From assembly GCA_045578425.1 (NCBI GenBank), contig JAZNKF010000013.1, positions 1 through 64,000 of the forward strand: DNA of 64,000 nt. The letters run 5' to 3'. Both the position numbers and the translations under genes were made by a program. Positions within the stretch are counted from its first letter, which is position 1. Every line of letters starts with the position of its first letter. Shown piece by piece: positions 9,637 to 16,610 of this stretch. The notes under the pieces are model-generated. The model saw only the letters and a list, made by a program, of their open reading frames with translations. It was not told where the DNA came from and searched no databases. This DNA is from RGIG3009 sp045578425 (GTDB lineage: Bacteria > Bacillota > Clostridia > Oscillospirales > Acutalibacteraceae).

Positions 9637-11226
9637 TTATATTTCTATTGAAGCAATCACGGCTTGTGCCAAGCGGATGCCGTCTACTGCTGCTGAAGTG
9701 ATGCCGCCGGCATAACCGGCGCCCTCGCCGCAAGGATAAATGCCTGTTACGGAAGATTGGCAATGTTCGTCACGCAATATACGTACCGGTGACGAACTGC
9801 GGGATTCCACGCCGGTCAAAACAGCGTCATACCGGTCAAAGCCTTGTATTTGTTTGCCAAACTGCGGCAACGCACAAGCAAGTGACTGTGCCACAAACGG
9901 CGGCAGGCAGTCGTGCAAATCGGCAAACGCGGTGCCGGGTAAGTACGAGGGGCGTACCTCGCCAAGCGAAGTGCTTGTGCTATGTGCCAAAAAGTCGCCA
10001 ACCGTTTGGATTGGGGCTTTGTAACCGCCGCCACCCGCTTTAAAGGCTGTTTGTTCTAGTTGACGTTGCCAAGTAATACCGTCGAGCGGGGAATCACCCT
10101 CAATATCCCGCGGCGTAACTTCCACCAATAACGCACTGTTGGAATTTTCGGCATCGCGGGCAAAATTGCTCATACCGTTGACCGCCACACCACCCTCTTC
10201 CGAGGCGGCGGCAACCACCACCCCGCCGGGGCACATACAAAACGTATACACACCGCGGTTATCAGGAGTGCGGCATGCCAATTTGTAGTCAGCAGCACCC
10301 AAAGCGGGGTGACCTGCCGCTTTGCCGTATTGTGCGGTATCAATCATTTGTCGCGGATGTTCAATGCGTACACCCACAGCAAACGGTTTGCGTTCCATGG
10401 AAAGACCGCGACGATACAACATTTGCACGGTATCGCGAGCACTATGCCCTACTGCCAAAATCAGATGGGTGCAAGGGATTTCTTCTTGGTTATTGACAAC
10501 AACACCGGTCAATGTGCTATTTTGAACCGTAATATCGGTAACGGTGGTGTTAAAACGGATTTCACCACCTAATGATTCAATTTTTTGGCGCAGACCGACC
10601 ACGGCTTGACACAAGCGGTCAGTACCTACATGTGGTTTGGCTTGCCACAAAATTTCTGACGGTGCACCGGCTCCGACCAGTTCTTCCAATACGTAACGCA
10701 CACGCGGGTCTTTGATACCGGTATTGAGTTTACCATCGGAAAACGTGCCGGCACCGCCTTCGCCAAACTGAACGTTAGATTGCGTGTTCAAAATACCGGT
10801 ACGGCGAAACTGTTCCACCGATTGTCGGCGTTTTTTCACCGATTCACCGCGTTCTAAAACCAGCGGACACAATCCCGCTTTTGCCAGCGTAAGCGCGGCA
10901 AACAAACCCGCAGGACCACACCCCACGACAACGGGACGGCACGATGGCTTGTGAGAAACTTTTACAATTTCCAAAACCGGTGGTGTGTACAACCGAACAG
11001 CATTGTTTCGACACCGTTCCACGCAAGCTACTTCGTCGCCGTGCAACGTGACCGCCGCCGTGATTTGAAACGATATCGTACCTTTATGCCGTGCATCTAC
11101 CGAGCGTTTGTACAGTCGGTAAGTCAATAATTGTTGTTTTGGGATGCGCAATTTGGATAATATGGCGTTTTTTAATTGTTCATCGGTATACGAAAGAGGC
11201 AACGTGATGCCACCAACCAATATCAT
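9637..11226 (-). CDS. FAD-dependent dehydrogenase-like protein (COG2509 type)
   Basis: A 529-residue flavoprotein. It has a small N-terminal domain (about 1-90), then a Rossmann FAD-binding motif VVGCGPAGLFAALTLAKAG. Later FAD contacts include LAVGHSARDT and the C-terminal GEGAGYAGGITSAAVDG block typical of this family. I chose the ATG at 11226, which gives MILVGG and overlaps the upstream stop as ATGA, over a start 14 codons earlier that lies inside the previous gene. The family is widespread in Clostridia but its substrate is not known. It is translationally coupled to the BaiN/HI0933-type flavoprotein upstream. Confidence 0.85.
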   Translation of the reverse strand: MILVGGITLPLSYTDEQLKNAILSKLRIPKQQLLTYRLYKRSVDARHKGTISFQITAAVTLHGDEVACVERCRNNAVRLYTPPVLEIVKVSHKPSCRPVVVGCGPAGLFAALTLAKAGLCPLVLERGESVKKRRQSVEQFRRTGILNTQSNVQFGEGGAGTFSDGKLNTGIKDPRVRYVLEELVGAGAPSEILWQAKPHVGTDRLCQAVVGLRQKIESLGGEIRFNTTVTDITVQNSTLTGVVVNNQEEIPCTHLILAVGHSARDTVQMLYRRGLSMERKPFAVGVRIEHPRQMIDTAQYGKAAGHPALGAADYKLACRTPDNRGVYTFCMCPGGVVVAAASEEGGVAVNGMSNFARDAENSNSALLVEVTPRDIEGDSPLDGITWQRQLEQTAFKAGGGGYKAPIQTVGDFLAHSTSTSLGEVRPSYLPGTAFADLHDCLPPFVAQSLACALPQFGKQIQGFDRYDAVLTGVESRSSSPVRILRDEHCQSSVTGIYPCGEGAGYAGGITSAAVDGIRLAQAVIASIEI

Positions 11227-12452
11227 GCTTTGCACACCGCCTTTGCCGCCGTGTATGCCGACGCCCATGCCCAGTGCAGGTTATACCCGCCGCAATCGCC
11301 GTCGACATCAGGCAGTTCTCCCAACAAATACACCCCTTTTGCCAAGCAAGATTCCATGGTATGCGGGTTGATTTGCGAAGTAGAGATGCCGCCTGCGGTA
11401 ACTTGCGCTCCGCCAAAGCCTTGCGTTCCCGCGACGTTTAGGGTAAACTTTTTGACGGTATTTACCAGACGCTTTTTTTCTTCGTCAGCCAACTTAGACA
11501 ACTCTTGCGACAGCGAAAACCCTGCCGCGCGGCACACGGTTTGTCCAATGCGTTTATGCAACACGCCTGTGAAGAAATCTTCACCCAATCGATTACCGCG
11601 TAGAGCAATCACTTGTTCCAGTTCTTTTGCGGAAAGGGTGGGCAACAAATCAATCATCGCGGTCATCGTCCCCTTTTTGCGACGTTCCCAATCGCCAACC
11701 ACGCGGGAAATTTGCATGACAGCGGGGCCGGAAATGCCGTATTCGGTAAAGAGAAGTTCCCCTGTGTGTGAACACAGCGGTTCCCCGTTGAGCGCAAAGG
11801 TGACCGTTGCATCGGTGCGTAAACCTTTGACGGCGCGCACCCACTCGGTTTCGGTTTTAACTTGCACAATTGAGGGGAACAGCGGTGTTTTTTGATGACC
11901 GAGCGCGGTTGCCAAAGCATAACTTTCGGCATTGCCGCCCAAAGACGGTGCCGCGGCACCGCCGGTGCACAAAAGAATTTGTTTGCCCGTATATTCGCCG
12001 TTATTGGTACTCACCTTCCAACCGTTGTTATGGGGTGTGAGTGCGGTTACTGTTGTATTGCATTGTTCGGCCACGCCACGCTTTTGCAGTTCCAGACGCA
12101 AACAATCCAGCACTGCCGCGGCTTGGCGGCATAAAGGATACATGCGGCCGTTTTCTTCCTCTGTACATAAAATACCAAGCGAATCAAAAAACTCCACGCA
12201 CGCAGATGGCGGGAATTGTGACAGTGCAAAGGAAGTGAATTTGGCAGCATTTTCACCGTGATAGTGGGAAGGGTTGCTTTGACGGTTGCTAATATTGCAC
12301 GTGCCGTTGCCGGTGGCGAGCAGTTTTTTGCCCACGCGCGGTGAACGTTCCAACACCAAAATGGTTTTGCTCGAAAAACGCGCGCAAAACACCGCCGCCG
12401 CCAACCCCGATGCGCCGCCGCCGACAATAATAACATCGTAACACGGTACCAC
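11223..12452 (-). CDS. HI0933/BaiN-family NAD(P)/FAD-dependent oxidoreductase
   Basis: A 409-residue flavoprotein. The N-terminal dinucleotide-binding motif VIIVGGGASGLAAA is followed by ERSPRVGKKLLATGNGTCN, a signature of the HI0933 (YhiN/BaiN) family. The C-terminal GGISTSQINPHTMES and LYLLGE-like DVDGDCGGYNL blocks complete the FAD fold. The likely start is GTG at 12452, preceded by an AGAGAGG ribosome binding site 8 nt away; longer versions of the frame run through the promoter. Members include a bile-acid 7-dehydroxylation reductase, but most are uncharacterised, so no substrate is proposed here. It is the first gene of a two-gene flavoprotein operon. Confidence 0.88.
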   Translation of the reverse strand: MVPCYDVIIVGGGASGLAAAVFCARFSSKTILVLERSPRVGKKLLATGNGTCNISNRQSNPSHYHGENAAKFTSFALSQFPPSACVEFFDSLGILCTEEENGRMYPLCRQAAAVLDCLRLELQKRGVAEQCNTTVTALTPHNNGWKVSTNNGEYTGKQILLCTGGAAAPSLGGNAESYALATALGHQKTPLFPSIVQVKTETEWVRAVKGLRTDATVTFALNGEPLCSHTGELLFTEYGISGPAVMQISRVVGDWERRKKGTMTAMIDLLPTLSAKELEQVIALRGNRLGEDFFTGVLHKRIGQTVCRAAGFSLSQELSKLADEEKKRLVNTVKKFTLNVAGTQGFGGAQVTAGGISTSQINPHTMESCLAKGVYLLGELPDVDGDCGGYNLHWAWASAYTAAKAVCKA

Positions 12453-12480
12453 AAAACCGCCTCTCTTTCCTGTTACTCGT

Positions 12481-12509
12481 ATTATACCTATCCGTGAAAA
12501 CACTGTCAA
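12481..12509 (-). promoter_or_regulatory. Consensus sigma-A promoter of the flavoprotein operon
   Basis: A perfect TTGACA (12504-12509), 17 bp and perfect TATAAT (12481-12486) lie on the minus strand, about 20 nt before the GTG start at 12452. The leader is therefore very short, and a strong constitutive promoter is the simplest reading. Confidence 0.9.
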
Positions 12510-12528
12510 GATTCCAAGGATTTTTCGG

Positions 12529-12557
12529 TTGCATTTTCGGTGCTGATACGCTATACT
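12529..12557 (+). promoter_or_regulatory. Promoter of the zapA operon
   Basis: TTGCAT (12529-12534) and TATACT (12552-12557) are spaced by 17 bp. They are followed by an AAAGGGGG ribosome binding site and the zapA ATG at 12581. The promoter is divergent from the flavoprotein promoter 20 bp away. Confidence 0.8.
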
Positions 12558-12580
12558 GAAAGATAAAGGGGGCTGAACAC

Positions 12581-12883
12581 ATGGCACAAAATCGAGTAAC
12601 CTTGTCGATTGCGGGTGCAGAATACACCGTTTCTTCCGATGATTCGGTAGAATACATGAAGGATATCGGGCGGGAACTGGACCACGCCATACGCGAAATG
12701 TTAGATGCCAATCCGCGTTTGTCACAAAACATGGCGGCGGTGTTGGCGGCAGTCAACAACTTGGACCGTGCGCGCAAAGCCGAACTTGCCGCCGACCGTT
12801 TGCGTTCGCAAGTCGCATCGTATTTGGAAGAAACCCAAGCGCTCCGTGCCGAAATGGAAGCGTTGCGCCGTTTGTATTCGTGA
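12581..12883 (+). CDS. zapA: Cell division protein ZapA
   Basis: A 100-residue protein of the usual ZapA size. The N-terminal strand region reads RVTLSIAGAEYTVSSDDSVEYM, followed by a long helix rich in A, E, L and R (about 30-100) that would form the dimer or tetramer coiled coil. ZapA binds FtsZ and bundles its filaments at the division site. The start has a strong SD 8 nt upstream. The next gene begins one base after its TGA, so the two are co-transcribed and probably coupled. zapA next to a U32 gene is a common Clostridia arrangement. Confidence 0.9.
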   Translation: MAQNRVTLSIAGAEYTVSSDDSVEYMKDIGRELDHAIREMLDANPRLSQNMAAVLAAVNNLDRARKAELAADRLRSQVASYLEETQALRAEMEALRRLYS

Positions 12884-12884
12884 T

Positions 12885-14912
12885 ATGATACCGGAATTGT
12901 TATCTCCCGCCGGTTCGTGGGAATCAATGGTAGCCGCAGTCTACACCGGCGCCGATGCAGTGTATTTGGGGGTTGGCTCTTTTAACGCCCGCCGTCACGC
13001 ATCAAATTTTTCCATAACTGGCCAATCGTCAGCCACCCCCTCGTTGCGTGAGGCGGTGGCTTTTTGCCATGCACGCGGTGTTAAGGTACACGTGGCGCTC
13101 AACACCTTGGTCACCGACAAAGAATTTTCATCCGCGTTAGAAATCGCTAAAGCCGCGTGCGATTGCGGTGCCGATGCGCTGATTGTGCAAGACCGCGGTT
13201 TGGCGCGGTACATTCATGCTGCCGCTCCCGCTATGCCGTTACACGCTTCCACCCAACTTTCCTGCCATTCCCCCGCCGGTGTACGTCGGTTAAAAGACAT
13301 TGGTTTTTCTCGCGTGGTGTTGGCACGTGAAATGTCAAAAAAGGAAATTGCTGCGTGCGCTGATTTGGGTGTAGAGTTGGAAGTGTTTGTACATGGTGCG
13401 CTGTGCATGAGTGTTTCGGGGCAGTGCGAATTGTCTGCCATGTTGGGAGGGCGTAGCGGTAATCGTGGGCTATGTGCCCAACCGTGCCGTTTGCCGTTTG
13501 CTGTGGGACATCTTCCCAAGGAAAACGAAACGGCACTCAGTTTAAAAGACCATTCGTTATACGCTCACATCGATGAGTTAAAAGAATCGGGCGTTGCTTC
13601 CTTAAAAATTGAAGGGCGCATGAAACGTCCCGAATACGTTGCCGCCGCCACCGCTGTTTTGCGTGGTATTTTGGATGGAAAAAGCGTAGATACACAGTTG
13701 CTTGACGATTTACAAGCCGTTTTTTCACGGTCGGGTTTCACCGACGGATATTTTGTCGGTAAACGCGATGCTTCGTTGTTTGGCATGCGCCGTGCAGAAG
13801 ACGTGGCTTCCCCCGCAGTACTCAATCGGCTGGCGCATTTGTATAACCGCGAATTACCGCGCGTGCCGGTGACGTTATCGCTAACCACCGAGCCGTTGGC
13901 GGTCACTGCCACCGATAATGACGGCAACATGGTGTCGGCCATTGACGATACTGCGCCCACGTTGTCGCAACCACTCCTCACCGAACGGTTACGACAAAGT
14001 TTGGAAAAAACGGGTGGTACTCCGTTTTCGGCAGTGGCAAGTGAGCCACCGCCCGCCTCCGTTCCGTTGTCAGCCGTTAATGCGCTGCGTCGACAAGCAT
14101 TGGAAGATTTGTTGTTATTACGCAGCCGTATAACGCCCATTAAGTATGACGAAACCGCCACGCCATCAAAAAGAACCTTACCAAGCAACACACTTTCGGG
14201 TTTGGTGGCGCGTGTTACTTCTTCCTCTGCCATGCGCGGGGATGCCGATTGGTGGGTACTGCCCTTAGGAGTCATACCCGAAGCAAAAAACTGGGGTGTG
14301 GAAATTCCGCGCGGATTATTTGGGCAAGAAGAACGTATTTTACGTCATCTGCAACACGCCGCCGAAAAAGGAGCCTCTTTTGCTATTTGCAACAACGTTG
14401 GTGCGGTGCCGCTTGCCAAACAAGCGGGGCTTACCCCCATTGCCGGCGTATTTATGAACATTACAAATTCAGAAACGTTATCGGCCATCGCCGAAGACGG
14501 ATGCAAAGGGGCCATGCTCTCATTTGAATTGACATTCCCGCAAATGCGGTTTGCCGAAGGCAAAGGCTGTGTTGGTTTGTTTGCCTACGGACGGCAACCG
14601 TTGATGCTGATGCGTACATGCCCCGTGCAAGCGGCGGGCAGTTGCCTTTCTTGCGGCGGACATGGTTCGCTCACCGACCGCCGCGGCACCGAGTTTCCCA
14701 TACAATGTGCGGGTGAATGCAGTGAACTGTTAAACTCTGTTCCGTTATATTTGGCGGACAAATTAGCAGAATTACCGTCGGTAGATTTTTTGTATTTGCA
14801 TTTCACCGATGAATCCCCTGCTTGTGTAGCAAAAATCATTGACGAGTATCGTCGCGGCGGAAAACCGCCCAAGAGTTTCACCCGTGGGTTATACAAACGC
14901 GGAGTATTATAA
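12885..14912 (+). CDS. U32 family peptidase-like protein, probable RNA hydroxylase (RlhA/TrhP type)
   Basis: A 675-residue protein beginning MIPELLSPAGSWESM, the standard start of U32 proteins. The family signature is present as ELEVFVHGALCMSVSGQC followed by SGNRGLCAQPC, which holds the conserved cysteines. The C-terminal third contains further Cys residues (SCLSCGGHGSLTDRRG). Characterised long U32 members hydroxylate rRNA or tRNA uridine/cytidine rather than cutting protein, and that role is inferred here. The start at 12885 is one base after the zapA stop and fits the family N-terminus; a longer frame that overlaps zapA is not credible. It ends at a strong bidirectional terminator. Confidence 0.87.
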   Translation: MIPELLSPAGSWESMVAAVYTGADAVYLGVGSFNARRHASNFSITGQSSATPSLREAVAFCHARGVKVHVALNTLVTDKEFSSALEIAKAACDCGADALIVQDRGLARYIHAAAPAMPLHASTQLSCHSPAGVRRLKDIGFSRVVLAREMSKKEIAACADLGVELEVFVHGALCMSVSGQCELSAMLGGRSGNRGLCAQPCRLPFAVGHLPKENETALSLKDHSLYAHIDELKESGVASLKIEGRMKRPEYVAAATAVLRGILDGKSVDTQLLDDLQAVFSRSGFTDGYFVGKRDASLFGMRRAEDVASPAVLNRLAHLYNRELPRVPVTLSLTTEPLAVTATDNDGNMVSAIDDTAPTLSQPLLTERLRQSLEKTGGTPFSAVASEPPPASVPLSAVNALRRQALEDLLLLRSRITPIKYDETATPSKRTLPSNTLSGLVARVTSSSAMRGDADWWVLPLGVIPEAKNWGVEIPRGLFGQEERILRHLQHAAEKGASFAICNNVGAVPLAKQAGLTPIAGVFMNITNSETLSAIAEDGCKGAMLSFELTFPQMRFAEGKGCVGLFAYGRQPLMLMRTCPVQAAGSCLSCGGHGSLTDRRGTEFPIQCAGECSELLNSVPLYLADKLAELPSVDFLYLHFTDESPACVAKIIDEYRRGGKPPKSFTRGLYKRGVL

Positions 14913-14919
14913 TGTAAAA

Positions 14920-14954
14920 ACAATCCCGCTGTTCAAATTGAACAGCGGGATTGT
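14920..14954. terminator. Bidirectional terminator between the U32 gene and trmO
   Basis: Perfect 17-bp inverted arms (14920-14936 and 14938-14954) lie between the convergent stops at 14912 and 14955. An A-run precedes and a short T-rich stretch follows. It overlaps the very end of trmO by design, as often seen for convergent genes. Confidence 0.88.
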
Positions 14955-15638
14955 CTATTCCACGTCAACTACTGTGAGTGTGCCGTTGGCTACTCGAAAA
15001 CGAATTCGTTGTTTGGCAAAACTCATGGCATACACACGTTCGGTATCGGTTTGATAAGACGGGCGAGGATCTTGTTCTAAAACCGCCATCAGTGCAGCGC
15101 GGTGTTCTTGCGGAACATGACACAGTAACTGTGGAGGAAACACCACCGACAAGTGATAATCTTTAACATCATCGGCAAACCCACTCACCGCATCGGGATG
15201 CGCGTCGGTGTAAGCAATATACGGTTTGATATCCACAAGGGGTGTCCCGTCTTTTAAATCGGCGCCCGACACTTTGAGCACCATGCCGTCAGTTTTGGTA
15301 TTTTCCACCGCTTCCAACCGCACAGAGGACAAACCCACAGGATTGGGACGAAACGGCGAGCGTGTGGCAAACACCCCCACGCGACGGTTCCCTCCAAGGC
15401 GCGGCGGGCGCACGGTAGGACTCCAGTTTTCCCGCATGGTTTCGGAAAACAACCACAACAGCCATACGTGGGAATATTCTTCCAGTCCGCGCAATGCTTC
15501 GGGATTGCGGTAGGCAGGTTCAAAAACAATGGTGGAAATCATTTGGGGTACCAACCCGCTTTGACGGGGAATCCCGAATTTTTCAGGAAAATCGTTGTGG
15601 ATATGGGCAATGACTTGCAAGGCGGGCGATGAGTTCAT
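14955..15638 (-). CDS. trmO: tRNA N6-threonylcarbamoyladenosine (A37) methyltransferase TrmO
   Basis: A 227-residue TrmO/TsaA-family protein. Conserved blocks are IAHIHNDFPEKFGIPRQ at the N-terminus, FATRSPFRPNPVGLS (the SAM-binding region) and LVDIKPYI. It would methylate t6A at position 37 of ANN-decoding tRNAs using SAM. The ATG at 15638 sits 8 nt after an AAAGGA ribosome binding site; the ATG three codons earlier overlaps that site and is rejected. The promoter is at 15669-15697. It is convergent with the U32 gene. Confidence 0.9.
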   Translation of the reverse strand: MNSSPALQVIAHIHNDFPEKFGIPRQSGLVPQMISTIVFEPAYRNPEALRGLEEYSHVWLLWLFSETMRENWSPTVRPPRLGGNRRVGVFATRSPFRPNPVGLSSVRLEAVENTKTDGMVLKVSGADLKDGTPLVDIKPYIAYTDAHPDAVSGFADDVKDYHLSVVFPPQLLCHVPQEHRAALMAVLEQDPRPSYQTDTERVYAMSFAKQRIRFRVANGTLTVVDVE

Positions 15639-15668
15639 AAACAGCATCCTTTTTGTCAGAATGCTTTC

Positions 15669-15697
15669 ATAGTATCATGCCCGCCCCAAAAAGTCAA
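15669..15697 (-). promoter_or_regulatory. Promoter of trmO
   Basis: TTGACT (15692-15697), a 17-bp spacer and TACTAT (15669-15674) lie on the minus strand. It abuts the stop codon of the Cys-rich gene at 15699, so no terminator fits between the two genes. Confidence 0.7.
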
Positions 15698-15698
15698 T

Positions 15699-16490
15699 TC
15701 AGCACCCGCAAGCGTTGTCGCTCTTCGGTGGGAAGAATTCATCGACCGGGAAACACATTTTTTTGAACATGTCGCACGGATTTTCGGTGTTGGGGCAACA
15801 TTCTTTGGCAGGAACGCAGAAATCATAAACCGGTACCAGCATTTGCACGTTGCGTACTAACTGCACAATGGTAAAGATACCCAAAGTGACCAACACGATT
15901 TTTTCGGTATCGCAATCTACAAAACTGCCGCCGAAACGTTCGCAAAGGGTGGCGGGGATAGACGATGCACAGCAATCGCAAGCACAGGCACAGTTGCATT
16001 TTTCGACCAAGCGTGCCGAAAGCACTACCGGCTCGGCAATTTGCACACAGCACCGCGGCATGTTGCGGGTAGGCATTTCTTGACGGTCGTGGCAGTCGGG
16101 CGAAAATTCGCCGCAAAACACTTTGACGCTGCCTTCGCTGCCGTACAAAATGACTTTCTTTTGAAAAACGGCAACGCCGCTGACACAGCAGCAACCGCCG
16201 CCGTGACCGGTGTATACTTCCACTTCCACACAGAAGAAAAAGGTTAAATCGCACGAGTAATATCCGCGATTAAACGGTAACGCTTCCACATCGATGTAGG
16301 TGGAAACCACCTCTGCTTTTTTGGCACGGACGCTGACAGCGTGGTCAATCACCATTTGGTCGCGCTCGGTAAAAAACACACGCAAATCTTCCAAACAGTC
16401 TTTATCCGAACAAGAATCGTAAACTCTGCCGGCATCAATACAGACCGCTTCTTTACATCCGTTGTTGGGCATGTATTTGTTGTCAGACAT
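15699..16490 (-). CDS. Cysteine-rich protein of unknown function (28 Cys in 263 residues)
   Basis: I recognise this only as a conserved Clostridia-type protein; no function is known to me. It has 263 residues and 28 cysteines (about 11 percent), many in clusters: GGGCCC near residue 117, a KCNCACACDCC run near 190, and ECCP and ACGC at the C-terminus. The N-terminus carries a CIDAGRVYDSCSDKDCLEDLRV block that looks like a family signature. There is no signal peptide or clear membrane segment, although residues around 216-232 are hydrophobic. The start is at 16490, with a perfect AGGAGG 7 nt upstream. High Cys content and Clostridia context would suit a spore-coat or metal-binding role, but that is speculation. 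Confidence 0.8.
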   Translation of the reverse strand: MSDNKYMPNNGCKEAVCIDAGRVYDSCSDKDCLEDLRVFFTERDQMVIDHAVSVRAKKAEVVSTYIDVEALPFNRGYYSCDLTFFFCVEVEVYTGHGGGCCCVSGVAVFQKKVILYGSEGSVKVFCGEFSPDCHDRQEMPTRNMPRCCVQIAEPVVLSARLVEKCNCACACDCCASSIPATLCERFGGSFVDCDTEKIVLVTLGIFTIVQLVRNVQMLVPVYDFCVPAKECCPNTENPCDMFKKMCFPVDEFFPPKSDNACGC

Positions 16491-16571
16491 AACAAAACCT
16501 CCTATGTTACAAGATAGGGTGACGGAGCAACCCTTCATTGTCAGTATACGAAGGAGGCTGATTTTGGTGAT

Positions 16572-16604
16572 AAAAAACTGAAGGCTGTGCTTTTACACAG
16601 CCTT
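16572..16604 (-). terminator. Rho-independent terminator of pcrA
   Basis: A 9-bp stem (16581-16589 with 16596-16604) and 6-nt loop are followed on the minus strand by a run of six T. It begins just past the pcrA stop at 16611. Confidence 0.88.
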
Positions 16605-16610
16605 CCCAGT

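Noticed and set aside
12705..12884. N-terminal extension of 60 codons for the U32 gene
   Set aside because: It lies out of frame inside zapA, has no SD, and the family N-terminus begins exactly at the ATG at 12885.
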